This document shows, one piece after another, positions 39,994-48,631 of a stretch of DNA of 64,000 bases (positions are counted from its first letter, which is position 1; every line of letters begins with the position of its first letter). The notes below the pieces were generated by a model. That model worked only from the letters and a program-made list of their open reading frames with translations, did not search any database and had not been told where the DNA came from. The position numbers and the translations under genes are program-made. Origin of the DNA: Streptomyces naganishii JCM 4654 (lineage in GTDB: Bacteria > Actinomycetota > Actinomycetes > Streptomycetales > Streptomycetaceae); NCBI RefSeq assembly GCF_014650575.1, contig NZ_BMVF01000012.1, positions 1-64,000 on the forward strand. Direction: 5' to 3'.

Positions 39994-41130
39994 GTGGCCA
40001 CGGACTACTACGCCGTTCTCGGCGTGCGCCGCGACGCGTCGCAGGATGAGATCAAGAAGGCGTTCCGCCGGCTCGCGCGCGAGCTGCACCCGGACGTCAA
40101 CCCCGATCCGAAGACCCAGGAGCGGTTCAAGGAGATCAACGCCGCCTACGAGGTGCTGTCGGACCCGCAGAAGAAGCAGGTCTACGACCTCGGCGGCGAC
40201 CCGCTCTCGCAGTCCGGCGGCGCCGGAGCGGGCGGGTTCGGGGCGGGGTCCTTCGGCAACTTCTCCGACATCATGGACGCGTTCTTCGGCACGGCGTCGC
40301 AGCGCGGGCCGCGCTCGCGCACCCGCCGCGGCCAGGACGCGATGATCCGGCTCGAGGTCGAGCTGGACGAGGCGGCCTTCGGCACGACCAAGGACATCCA
40401 GGTCGACACGGCCGTCGTCTGCAACACCTGCAACGGCGAGGGCGCCGCGCCCGGCACCAGCGCGCAGACCTGCGACATGTGCCGCGGCCGCGGTGAGGTC
40501 TCGCAGGTCACCCGGTCCTTCCTGGGCCAGGTCATGACCTCGCGCCCGTGCCCGCAGTGCCAGGGCTTCGGCACCGTGGTGCCCACCCCGTGCCCGGAGT
40601 GCGCGGGCGACGGCCGCATCCGCGCCCGCCGCACCCTGACGGTGAAGATCCCGGCCGGCGTCGACAACGGCACGCGCATCCAGCTCGCCGGCGAGGGCGA
40701 GGTCGGACCCGGCGGCGGCCCGGCCGGCGATCTGTACGTGGAGATCCACGAGCTGCCGCACTCGACGTTCCAGCGGCGCGGGGACGACCTGCACTGCACG
40801 GTCACGCTCCCGATGACCGCGGCGGCCCTCGGCACCAAGGTGCCGCTGGAGACCCTGGACGGCATGGAGGAGGTCGACATCCGCCCGGGCACGCAGTCCG
40901 GCCAGTCGATCCCGCTGCACGGCCGGGGCGTCACCCACCTGCGCGGCGGCGGGCGCGGCGACCTCGTCGTCCACGTCGAGGTGCAGACCCCGACCAAGCT
41001 CGACCCCGAGCAGGAGCGGCTGCTGCGCGAGCTGTCCAAGCTGCGCGGCGAGGAGCGGCCGCAGGGCCAGTTCCAGCCGGGCCAGCAGGGTCTGTTCTCG
41101 CGGCTCAAGGACGCGTTCAACGGCCGCTGA
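39994..41130 (+). CDS. dnaJ: Chaperone protein DnaJ (second copy type, hrcA-linked)
   Basis: A 378-aa class I J-protein, co-chaperone of DnaK. The J domain carries HPD (ELHPDVNPD), followed by a Gly/Phe-rich linker, a four-repeat zinc finger (CNTCNGEG, CDMCRGRG, CPQCQGFG, CPECAGDG) and the C-terminal substrate-binding domains. GTG at 39994 directly abuts the hrcA stop. Streptomyces have another dnaJ in the dnaK operon, so this is the hrcA-linked paralogue, commonly called dnaJ2. Confidence 0.97.
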   Translation: MATDYYAVLGVRRDASQDEIKKAFRRLARELHPDVNPDPKTQERFKEINAAYEVLSDPQKKQVYDLGGDPLSQSGGAGAGGFGAGSFGNFSDIMDAFFGTASQRGPRSRTRRGQDAMIRLEVELDEAAFGTTKDIQVDTAVVCNTCNGEGAAPGTSAQTCDMCRGRGEVSQVTRSFLGQVMTSRPCPQCQGFGTVVPTPCPECAGDGRIRARRTLTVKIPAGVDNGTRIQLAGEGEVGPGGGPAGDLYVEIHELPHSTFQRRGDDLHCTVTLPMTAAALGTKVPLETLDGMEEVDIRPGTQSGQSIPLHGRGVTHLRGGGRGDLVVHVEVQTPTKLDPEQERLLRELSKLRGEERPQGQFQPGQQGLFSRLKDAFNGR

Positions 41131-41173
41131 GGCGGGGCGCCGGTGAGGCGCCCGGGCGCGCGGACCGGTCCGC

Positions 41174-41204
41174 GGAGGCGGCCGCGGGTTCCGTGGCCGC
41201 CTCC
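41174..41204 (+). terminator. Hairpin terminator after dnaJ
   Basis: 10-bp arms GGAGGCGGCC/GGCCGCCTCC, 11-nt loop, 43 nt after the stop. Confidence 0.65.
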
Positions 41205-41264
41205 GGCGCGCGCCGGAGGCCGGGGCGGTTCGGCGCCGTGCGGGAGACGTGAAACCATGCGGTC

Positions 41265-42353
41265 ATGTCCTCCGCACTGACCGATCTCTTCCCGCACCCG
41301 ATCGTGCAGGCGCCGATGGCGGGCGGCCCTTCGGGGCCGCAGCTCGCCGCCGCGGTGTCCGACGCCGGCGGGCTCGGTTTCCTCGCCGCCGGCTACAAGA
41401 CCGCCGACGGGATGTACCAGGAGATCAAGCAGCTGCGCGGACTGACCGGCCGCCCCTTCGGCGTGAACGTGTTCGTGCCCCAGCCCGAGAACGCCGAGTC
41501 CGGCGCCGTCGACCTCTACGCCCAGCAGCTCGCCGGTGAGGCCACCTGGTACGACACCGAACTCGGCGACCGTGAGCACGGCCGGGACGACGGCTATGAC
41601 GCCAAGCTCGCCGTCCTCCTCGACGACCCCGTGCCGGCGGTCTCCTTCCACTTCGGCGTCCCCGCGCGCGAGGTCGTCGACTCCCTGCACCGGGCCGGCA
41701 CCTTCGTCCTGGTCACCGCGACCACCGTGGAGGAGGCCCTCGCGGTGGAGCGCTCGGGCGCCGACGCGGTGATCGCCCAGGGCGTGGAGGCCGGCGGCCA
41801 CCAGGGCTCCCACCGCAACGCGGTCGCGCACGACGGCGCCGGCATCGGCGTCCTCTCCCTCGTCGCCCAGGTCCGCGAGGCCACGGGCGTGCCGGTCGTC
41901 GCCGCCGGAGGCATCATGCGGGGCGGCCAGATCGCCGCCGTGCTCGCCGCCGGGGCCTCGGCCGCCCAGCTGGGCACGGCGTTCCTCGCCACCCCCGAGT
42001 CCGGGGCGCACGCCCTGCACAAACAGGCCCTGACCGACCCGCTGTTCACGCACACGGAGCTGACCCGCGCGTTCTCCGGGCGGCAGGCGCGCGGCCTGGT
42101 CAACCGCTTCCTGCGCGAGCACGGGCCCTACGCCCCCGCCGCCTACCCGGAGGTCCACCACCTCACCGCGCCGCTGCGCCGTGCGGCGGCCAAGGCCGGT
42201 GACCCGCAGGGCATGGCGCTGTGGGCCGGGCAGGGCCACCGGATGGCCCGCGCGCTGCCCGCCGGGCAGCTGGTGGAGGTGCTCGTCGCCGAACTCGGCG
42301 CGGCCGCGACAGCGTTGTCCGCCCGCTCCGCCTTCGGAGGTGACCCGCGATGA
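41265..42353 (+). CDS. Nitronate monooxygenase family flavoprotein
   Basis: A 362-aa FMN-dependent TIM-barrel enzyme of the NMO/2-nitropropane dioxygenase family. HPIVQAPMAGGPSGPQLAAAV, LGFLAAGYKTADGM, GADAVIAQGVEAGGHQG and VPVVAAGGIMRGGQIAAVLAAGA (in order) form the FMN and phosphate-binding loops; the catalytic histidine of class I enzymes corresponds to the GGHQGSH region. It oxidises alkyl nitronates such as propionate 3-nitronate. Its stop overlaps the rsmE start (ATGA), so the two are coupled. Confidence 0.92.
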   Translation: MSSALTDLFPHPIVQAPMAGGPSGPQLAAAVSDAGGLGFLAAGYKTADGMYQEIKQLRGLTGRPFGVNVFVPQPENAESGAVDLYAQQLAGEATWYDTELGDREHGRDDGYDAKLAVLLDDPVPAVSFHFGVPAREVVDSLHRAGTFVLVTATTVEEALAVERSGADAVIAQGVEAGGHQGSHRNAVAHDGAGIGVLSLVAQVREATGVPVVAAGGIMRGGQIAAVLAAGASAAQLGTAFLATPESGAHALHKQALTDPLFTHTELTRAFSGRQARGLVNRFLREHGPYAPAAYPEVHHLTAPLRRAAAKAGDPQGMALWAGQGHRMARALPAGQLVEVLVAELGAAATALSARSAFGGDPR

Positions 42354-43090
42354 CCGCACCGGTGTTCGTCGTCGACCGACTCGACCGCGTCGGGCCGGAG
42401 TTCGTGCTCGACGGCCCCGAGGGGCGGCACGCCGTCTCGGTGAAGCGGCTTCGGCCCGGCGAGGACGTGGTCCTCACCGACGGGCGCGGCCGCTGGGCCG
42501 AGGGCGTGGTCAAGGCCGCCGAGGGCAAGGACCGCCTGATCGTCACCGGTCTGGAGTCCGTCGTGGAGGAGCCGGCCGAGTCGCCCCGCATCACCGTCGT
42601 GCAGGCGCTGCCCAAGGGCGACCGCGGGGAGCTGGCCGTCGAGACCATGACCGAGGTCGGCGTCGACGCGATCGTGCCGTGGACCGCGTCCCGCTGCGTC
42701 ACGCAGTGGAAGGGCGAGCGGGGTCTGAAGTCGCTCGGCAAGTGGCGGGCCGCCGCCCGCGAGGCCGGCAAGCAGTCGCGCCGGGTGCGCTTCCCGGAGG
42801 TCGCGGACGCCGCCGGCACCAAGGAGGTCGCCGCGCTTCTCGCCGGGGCCGACTTCGCCGCCGTACTGCACGAGAGCGGCGAGGAGCCCCTGGCCACCGC
42901 CCAGCTCCCCGCCGAGGGCGAGATCGTGCTCGTGGTCGGCCCCGAGGGCGGGATCTCCCCGGAGGAGCTGGCGCTGTTCCAGGGGGCGGGGGCGAGGGTG
43001 TGCGTTCTCGGGCGTACGGTGCTGCGTACATCGACCGCCGGGACGGCGGCGGCCGCGCTGCTCCTCGGGCGCACCGGCCGCTGGTCCTGA
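42350..43090 (+). CDS. rsmE: 16S rRNA m3U1498 methyltransferase
   Basis: A 246-aa SPOUT-class methyltransferase that makes m3U at position 1498 of 16S rRNA. The N-terminal PUA-like domain has GRHAVSVKRLRPGEDVVLTD; the SAM-binding trefoil knot has LVVGPEGGISPEEL and LGRTVLRTSTAGTAA. Length is standard. ATG overlaps the stop of the nitronate monooxygenase gene, an unusual partner; rsmE next to dnaJ is the conserved arrangement. Confidence 0.96.
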   Translation: MTAPVFVVDRLDRVGPEFVLDGPEGRHAVSVKRLRPGEDVVLTDGRGRWAEGVVKAAEGKDRLIVTGLESVVEEPAESPRITVVQALPKGDRGELAVETMTEVGVDAIVPWTASRCVTQWKGERGLKSLGKWRAAAREAGKQSRRVRFPEVADAAGTKEVAALLAGADFAAVLHESGEEPLATAQLPAEGEIVLVVGPEGGISPEELALFQGAGARVCVLGRTVLRTSTAGTAAAALLLGRTGRWS

Positions 43091-43121
43091 CCGGCCGGTC
43101 CCGAACCACCGGGGGACGACC

Positions 43122-43514
43122 ATGGAACTCGCCCAAGTCCGGCTGCTCGTCACGGACTTCGCCGCCTGCTACCGCTTCTACGCCGACGTCCTCGGCCTCA
43201 AGCCGCAGTCGGGGGCGGCGGGGGGACCGTACGAGAAGTTCAGCCCGGCCACCGGCTCGGCGGGGATCGCCCTCCAGGACCGCGCCATGATGGCCGGGGT
43301 GCTGGGCGAACTGGGCGGCACGGTCACCGGGCACCGCTCGCTGGTCGTGCTGCGCGTGGACGACCTCGACGCCTACTGCGCCGAGATAACGTCCCGCGGC
43401 GCCACCCTCCTCCACGGCCCGGCCCCCATGACCGACCGCATGAGAGTCGCCCACCTCAAGGACCCGGAGGGCAACGTGGTGGAACTCCAGGAATGGCTCC
43501 TCCTCCGCACCTGA
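43122..43514 (+). CDS. VOC superfamily (glyoxalase/dioxygenase-fold) protein
   Basis: A 130-aa vicinal-oxygen-chelate protein. It starts MELAQVRLLVTDFAACYRFYADVLGL, a standard first betaalphabeta unit, and ends VAHLKDPEGNVVELQEWL, with a Glu that usually binds metal. Both halves of the fold are present. Substrate unknown; glyoxalase, resistance and dioxygenase proteins share this fold. GGGGGA precedes the ATG. The long repeat-bearing gap follows. Confidence 0.88.
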   Translation: MELAQVRLLVTDFAACYRFYADVLGLKPQSGAAGGPYEKFSPATGSAGIALQDRAMMAGVLGELGGTVTGHRSLVVLRVDDLDAYCAEITSRGATLLHGPAPMTDRMRVAHLKDPEGNVVELQEWLLLRT

Positions 43515-44268
43515 CCCGCCACCCGGCCCCGGCCACGCGCGCAGAACCGGCGGGCCGCGCGGGGCCGCCGGGCCGCACACAACCCGCCGGGCCGCGCGGG
43601 CCCGCCCGGTCGCGCGCGGGCGACGCCGGCCGCGCGCGACGCACGCGTCGGCGGGACCGCACCGGGTCCGCTGAGTCCGTGCGGGGCCGCCGGACTCGCG
43701 TGCGGGGCCGCTGGGTTGTGCGTGGGGTGCGGCGGCTGTGTGCGGCGCACGCGCCCGCGCCTGCCCTGCGGGGTCGGGCGGGGCGCGTCCGCGTGTGGGG
43801 CGCCGTACCGGGTGCCGAGGGCTGGGCGTTCGGGCGGGATCATCTGCCCCCGCGCGCGCCGGACTTGCGTGCGGGAGGCGGCCGTAGTCGCGGGGCGCGG
43901 CGGGCCGGACCCGCTCGCGCCCGCGCGTGTGGCCGTAGGCGGGGTCCGATGAGTCCGCGCCGGGCCACCCGGAGTCGCGTGCGGGGCCGCCGGGTTGTGC
44001 GTGGGGTGCGGCGGCTGTGTGCGGCGCACGCGCCCGCGCCGGCCTGCCGGATCGGGCGGGGGCGCGTCTGCGTGTGGGGCGCCGTACCGGGTGCCGAGGG
44101 CTGGGCGTTCGGGCGGGATCATCTGCCCCCGCGCGCGCCGGACTTGCGTGCGGGAGGCGGCCGTATGTGCGGCAATCGCGGGCCGCGGCGGGCCGGACCC
44201 GCTCGCGCCCGCGCGTGTGGCCGTATGTGCTCTTTCGCTCGGGGCGCGGGGGTGGGAGGCTGCCGGGT
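43515..44268. other. Gene-free G+C-rich region with tandem duplication
   Basis: A 754-base stretch with no credible gene. Open frames exist on both strands but consist of Arg/Ala/Pro/Gly/Cys-rich sequence without conserved features. Its centre is the two-copy tandem repeat at 43664-44225; flanks are CCGCGCGGGC-type simple sequence. Confidence 0.7.
43664..44225. repeat. Two-copy tandem duplication, unit about 278 bp
   Basis: Copy 1 runs from about 43664 to 43941, copy 2 from about 43942 to 44225. Anchors recur with a constant offset: GTTGTGCGTGGGGTGCGG at 43715 and 43994, CATCTGCCCC at 43841 and 44120, GCGGGAGGCGGCCGTA at 43871 and 44150 (all offset 279). Near the end copy 2 has about 9 extra bases. 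Divergence is low, mostly scattered substitutions, so the duplication is fairly recent. Confidence 0.9.
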
Positions 44269-44817
44269 ATGGGGGTTTTGAGGTGGGTGCCGCGTGGGCG
44301 GCGGGTGGTGGCTGTGGCGGGGCTCGTGGCGGTCGCCGCGGGCGGGGCCGTCGCGTGCGATCCCGGCGGGCTGAGCTCCGCCGCGGTGGCGTACACGACC
44401 GACAGGACCGCGACCGCCGAGCTGAACCGGCGGCACGCCTCCGTGAGCTGGCTCAGCTGCACGGCCGACTACGGCGGCGGCAAGGCCTACACACCGGGCA
44501 AGTCCACGCCCTCGGCGTCCGAGACCACCGTCGCCTCCGTGGACTGCCAGGGCCAGACCAAGGACGGACGGAGGATCACCGTCACCGGCAAGGTCACCCG
44601 GGCCGTGGACGGCGCCTGCGTGCGCGGGGACCTGACCGCCAAGGTGGGCGGCAAGGTGTGGTTCCACGTCGACGGCCTCGGCGACTGCAACGCGACCACG
44701 GGGCCGACGTACCAGCCGCCCACCCACGGGCAGCCCGGGCCGACCGTCACCGTGACCGTCACGCGGACCATCTGGTGCAAGGGCGACCCGACCTGCTGGC
44801 CGGTCGAGGGCAAGTGA
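44269..44817 (+). CDS. Putative secreted lipoprotein
   Basis: A 182-aa exported protein. Basic N-terminus (RWVPRGRR), hydrophobic stretch (VVAVAGLVAVAAGGAVA) and a cysteine at residue 30 in GAVAC form a signal peptide with a somewhat relaxed lipobox. The mature part (SWLSCTADYGGGKAY, VDCQGQTKDGRRITVTGKVT) has several cysteines likely to be disulfide-bonded and ends in a short PTVTVTVTRT repeat and KGDPTCWPVEGK. No known domain. ATG at 44269 has GGGAGG 9 nt upstream. It follows the tandem repeat directly. Confidence 0.75.
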   Translation: MGVLRWVPRGRRVVAVAGLVAVAAGGAVACDPGGLSSAAVAYTTDRTATAELNRRHASVSWLSCTADYGGGKAYTPGKSTPSASETTVASVDCQGQTKDGRRITVTGKVTRAVDGACVRGDLTAKVGGKVWFHVDGLGDCNATTGPTYQPPTHGQPGPTVTVTVTRTIWCKGDPTCWPVEGK

Positions 44818-44969
44818 GGCCTCCACGGGGCCTGGTGAGATCCCGAGGGTGCTCGGTGCGGCCTCGGCGGGGGCCCGGTGAGATCCCGGCGGTGCCCGGT
44901 GCGGCCCCGCCGCGGGCGTGCTCCGGCTCGACGTGATCCCGGCCCCTGTCCGCGGACGGTGCCGCTGCG

Positions 44970-44975
44970 TAGGGT
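44970..44975 (+). promoter_or_regulatory. -10 element of a predicted leaderless promoter (tricorn)
   Basis: TAGGGT with 6 nt to the GTG start at 44982. Confidence 0.6.
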
Positions 44976-44981
44976 GATCAG

Positions 44982-47900
44982 GTGACTCAGTCCGCATCGC
45001 CTCAGCCGCCCGTGCCGCCCGCGTATCTCCGCTATCCGCACCCGCACGGCGAGTTCGTCGCCTTCACCGCGGAGGACGACGTGTGGCTCGCCCCGCTGGA
45101 CGGCGGCAGGGCCTGGCGGGTCAGCGCCGACAACGTGCCCGTCAACCACCCCCGTATCTCGCCCGACGGCACCACCCTCGCCTGGACCTCCACCCGCGAC
45201 GGCGCTCCCGAGGTGCACATCGCCCCGCTCGCCGGCGGCCCCGCCAAACGGCTGACGTACTGGGGGAGTTGGCGCACCCAGGTGCGCGGCTGGACCCCGG
45301 ACGGCGAGGTCCTCGCGATCAGCACCGAGGGCCAGGCGAGCCTGCGCCGCACCTGGGCCCGCGCTGTTCCCCTGGACGGCGGACCCGCCGCCGTCCTGCC
45401 CCACGGGCCGGTCGCCGACATCGCCCACGGCCCGCACACCGTGCTGCTGTCCGCGCCGATGGGCCGCGAGGCCGCCCACTGGAAGCGCTACCGGGGCGGC
45501 ACGGCCGGCAAGTTGTGGATCGACCGCGACGGGGACGGCGAGTTCACCAGGCTCCACGAGGACCTGGACGGCAACATCGAGTACCCGCTGTGGGTGGGCG
45601 ACCGCATCGCCTTCCTCTCCGACCACGAGGGCACCGGCGCCCTCTACTCCTCCCTCGCCGACGGCTCCGACCTGCGCCGCCACACCCCGCTCGACGGCTT
45701 CTACGCGCGGCACGCGAGCACCGACGGCACCCGCGTCGTCTACTCCAGCGCCGGTGAACTCCGGCTCCTGGACGACCTCGACGGCGCCGAACCGCGCCTG
45801 CTCGACATCCGCCTCGGCGGCCCCCGCGTCGACCTCCAGCCCCACCCGGTCAGCGCCGCCCACTGGTTCGGCTCCGCCGCCCCCGACCACACCGCGCGCG
45901 GCAGCGCCGTCGCCGTGCGCGGCGCCGTCCACTGGGTCACCCACCGCTCCGGCCCCGCCCGCGCGCTGGCCGCCGAACCCGGCGTACGCACCCGGCTGCC
46001 GCGCACCTTCCGCGCCGAGGGCGAGGAGTGGGTGGTGTGGGTGACGGACGCCGAGGGCGAGGACGCCCTGGAGTTCGCGCCCGCCACCGGCCTCGCCCCC
46101 GGCGCCACCCCGCGCCGGCTCGCCGCCGGACAGCTCGGCCGGGTCCTCGAACTGGCCATGGCGCCCGACGGCAGCCGCGCCGCCGTCGCCTCGCACGACG
46201 GGCGGCTGCTGCTCGTCGAGCGCGAGACCGGCGAGGTGCGCGAGGTCGACCGCAGCGAGGACGGCGACGTCGGCGACCTCGCCTTCTCGCCCGACTCCGC
46301 CTGGCTCGCCTGGTCCCACCCCGGCCCGCGCCCGCTCAGCCAGCTCCGCCTCGCCAGCACCACCGACCTGTCGGTCACCGAGGCCACCCCGCTGCGCTTC
46401 CAGGACTACGCCCCCGCCTTCACGCTGGACGGCAAGCACCTCGCCTTCCTCTCCCACCGCTCCTTCGACCCGGTCTACGACGAGCACGTCTTCGACCTGG
46501 CCTTCGTCGAGGGATCCCGCCCCTACCTGATCACCCTCGCCGCGACCACGCCCTCGCCGTTCGGGCCGCAGCGGCACGGCCGCCCCTTCGAGGCGTCCGA
46601 CAAGGAGGAGACCCCCGACAGCGAGGGCACCCCGGCCACCCGCGTCGACCTGGAGGGCCTCGCCGAACGCATCGTCCCCTTCCCGGTGGAGGCCGCCCGC
46701 TACTCCAACCTGCGCGCCGCCCGCGACGGCGTGCTCTGGCTCAGACACCCCGTCACCGGCGTCCTCGGCGCGGGCCGCGCCACGCCCGACGACCCGGACC
46801 CCAAGACCGAGCTGGAGCGCTACGACCTCGCCCATCAGCGCGTCGAGCACCTCGCCGCCGACGCCGACCACTTCGAGGTCAGCGGGGACGGCAAGCGGGT
46901 CCTGCTGTGGACCGACGGCAAGCTCAAGGTCGTACCCAGCGACCGGCGGGCCTCCGGCGACGAGGACAGCGACTCCAACATCACCGTCGACCTCGGCCGC
47001 GTCCGCCAGAGGGTCGACCCGGCCGCCGAGTGGCGGCAGATGTACGAGGAGACGGGCCGCATCATGCGGGACCAGTTCTGGCGGGCCGACATGAGCGGCG
47101 TCGACTGGGACGGCGTCCTCGACCGCTACCGTCCCGTCCTGCGGCGCCTGGCCACCCACGACGACCTCGTGGACCTGCTGTGGGAGGTGCACGGCGAACT
47201 CGGCACCTCGCACGCCTACGTCGTGCCGCCCGGCGGCCACGGCCACGGCCACGGCCCCCGGCAGGGCCTGCTCGGCGCGGACCTCTCCCGCCACGAGGAC
47301 GGCAGCTGGCGCGTCGACCGCGTCCTGCCCTCGGAGACCTCCGACCCCGACGCGCGCAGCCCGCTCGCCGCGCCCGGCGTCGCGGTGCGCGCCGGGGACG
47401 CGATCGTCGCCGTCGGCGGGCGGCCCGTCGACCCGGTCACCGGGCCCGGCCCGCTGCTGGTCGGCACGGCGGGCAGGCCGGTGGAGCTGACCGTCTCCCC
47501 GGCGGGCGGCGGCGACCCGCGGCACGCCGTCGTCGTGCCCGTCGCCGACGAGGAGCCGCTGCGCTACCACGCCTGGGTCGCCGGCCGCCGCGCCCACGTC
47601 CACGAGCGCTCCGGCGGCCGGCTCGGCTATCTGCACGTGCCCGACATGCAGGCGCCCGGCTGGGCGCAGATCCACCGCGACCTGCGCGTCGAGGTGGCCC
47701 GCGAGGGCCTGGTCGTCGACGTGCGCGAGAACCGCGGCGGCCACACCTCCCAGCTCGTCGTGGAGAAGCTGGCCCGCAGGATCGTCGGCTGGGCCGTGCC
47801 CCGCGGCATGCGGCCCTACAGCTACCCGCAGGACGCGCCCCGCGGCCCCGTGGTCGCCGTCGCCAACGAGTTCTCCGGCTCCGACGGCGACATCGTCAAC

Positions 47901-48203
47901 GCGGCGATCAGGGCGCTCGGCCTCGGCCCGGTGGTCGGCACCCGCACCTGGGGCGGCGTCATCGGCATCGACAGCCGCTACCACCTGGTCGACGGCACGC
48001 TCATCACCCAGCCGAAGTACGCCTTCTGGCTGGAGGGTTACGAGTGGGGCGTGGAGAACCACGGCGTGGACCCGGACGTCGAGGTCGTCCAGCGCCCCCA
48101 GGACCACGCGGCCGGCCGCGACCCGCAACTCGACGAGGCGATCCGCATCGCGCTCGCGGCCCTGGAGGCGGCGCCCGCGAAGACTCCGCCCCCGCTGTCC
48201 TGA
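44982..48203 (+). CDS. Tricorn-type S41 serine protease
   Basis: A 1073-aa protein homologous to the archaeal tricorn core protease, which forms large hexameric or icosahedral assemblies and trims peptides made by the proteasome. The N-terminal ~680 residues are beta-propeller repeats (FVAFTAEDDVWLAPLDGG, ISPDGTTLAWTSTRDGAPEV and similar). The C-terminal part has helical, PDZ and S41 catalytic domains. Catalytic residues align in number with the archaeal enzyme: Ser-His at 743-744 (GTSHAYV), nucleophile Ser967 (NEFSGSDGD) and Glu1025 (ENHGVDPD). No signal peptide, so cytoplasmic. Streptomyces also have proteasomes, giving it a plausible peptide supply. Confidence 0.94.
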   Translation: MTQSASPQPPVPPAYLRYPHPHGEFVAFTAEDDVWLAPLDGGRAWRVSADNVPVNHPRISPDGTTLAWTSTRDGAPEVHIAPLAGGPAKRLTYWGSWRTQVRGWTPDGEVLAISTEGQASLRRTWARAVPLDGGPAAVLPHGPVADIAHGPHTVLLSAPMGREAAHWKRYRGGTAGKLWIDRDGDGEFTRLHEDLDGNIEYPLWVGDRIAFLSDHEGTGALYSSLADGSDLRRHTPLDGFYARHASTDGTRVVYSSAGELRLLDDLDGAEPRLLDIRLGGPRVDLQPHPVSAAHWFGSAAPDHTARGSAVAVRGAVHWVTHRSGPARALAAEPGVRTRLPRTFRAEGEEWVVWVTDAEGEDALEFAPATGLAPGATPRRLAAGQLGRVLELAMAPDGSRAAVASHDGRLLLVERETGEVREVDRSEDGDVGDLAFSPDSAWLAWSHPGPRPLSQLRLASTTDLSVTEATPLRFQDYAPAFTLDGKHLAFLSHRSFDPVYDEHVFDLAFVEGSRPYLITLAATTPSPFGPQRHGRPFEASDKEETPDSEGTPATRVDLEGLAERIVPFPVEAARYSNLRAARDGVLWLRHPVTGVLGAGRATPDDPDPKTELERYDLAHQRVEHLAADADHFEVSGDGKRVLLWTDGKLKVVPSDRRASGDEDSDSNITVDLGRVRQRVDPAAEWRQMYEETGRIMRDQFWRADMSGVDWDGVLDRYRPVLRRLATHDDLVDLLWEVHGELGTSHAYVVPPGGHGHGHGPRQGLLGADLSRHEDGSWRVDRVLPSETSDPDARSPLAAPGVAVRAGDAIVAVGGRPVDPVTGPGPLLVGTAGRPVELTVSPAGGGDPRHAVVVPVADEEPLRYHAWVAGRRAHVHERSGGRLGYLHVPDMQAPGWAQIHRDLRVEVAREGLVVDVRENRGGHTSQLVVEKLARRIVGWAVPRGMRPYSYPQDAPRGPVVAVANEFSGSDGDIVNAAIRALGLGPVVGTRTWGGVIGIDSRYHLVDGTLITQPKYAFWLEGYEWGVENHGVDPDVEVVQRPQDHAAGRDPQLDEAIRIALAALEAAPAKTPPPLS

Positions 48204-48271
48204 CGTCCTCGGGCCGCCGCCCCCACCCCCGATAGCATGCCCACGTACTCGATCGACCCAGGAGGCACCGC

Positions 48272-48625
48272 ATGGCAGGAGAACCCCAGGACGACTGCCT
48301 GTTCTGCAAGATCGTCGCAGGACAGGTACCGGCGACGGTCGTCCGGGAGACCGACACCACCGTGGCCTTCCGGGACATCAACCCCCAGGCGCCCACCCAC
48401 GTCCTGGTGATCCCCAAGGCGCACTACCGGGACGCCGCCGCCCTCGCCGCCGGCGCCCCGGAACTGGCCGCGGACGTACTGCGCGAGACCAAGGCCGTCG
48501 CCGACGACGAGAAGCTGGAGAGCTACCGCACCGTCTTCAACACCGGCAGCGGCGCCGGCCAGACCGTCTGGCACGCCCACGCGCACGTCCTCGGCGGCCG
48601 CGGCCTGCAGTGGCCCCCCGGCTAG
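48272..48625 (+). CDS. HIT family nucleotide hydrolase (HinT-like)
   Basis: A 117-aa histidine-triad protein, likely a purine nucleoside phosphoramidase. It has CLFCKIVAG, PTHVLVIPKAHY and the triad HAHAHVLGG near the C-terminus. AGGAGG is well placed before the ATG at 48272. The RNase Z gene starts 6 nt after its stop, so these are one operon. Confidence 0.95.
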   Translation: MAGEPQDDCLFCKIVAGQVPATVVRETDTTVAFRDINPQAPTHVLVIPKAHYRDAAALAAGAPELAADVLRETKAVADDEKLESYRTVFNTGSGAGQTVWHAHAHVLGGRGLQWPPG

Positions 48626-48631
48626 CCCGCC

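Noticed and set aside
43716..44122. Repeated open frames in the tandem duplication (MCVGCGGCVRRTRP... on plus, PERPALGTRYGAP... on minus)
   Set aside because: Both strands stay open because of base composition; no ribosome binding site, no conserved domain. The duplication itself is reported instead.
44487..48128. A 1213-codon open frame on the minus strand across the tricorn gene
   Set aside because: Same effect; the plus strand carries all catalytic residues of the protease.
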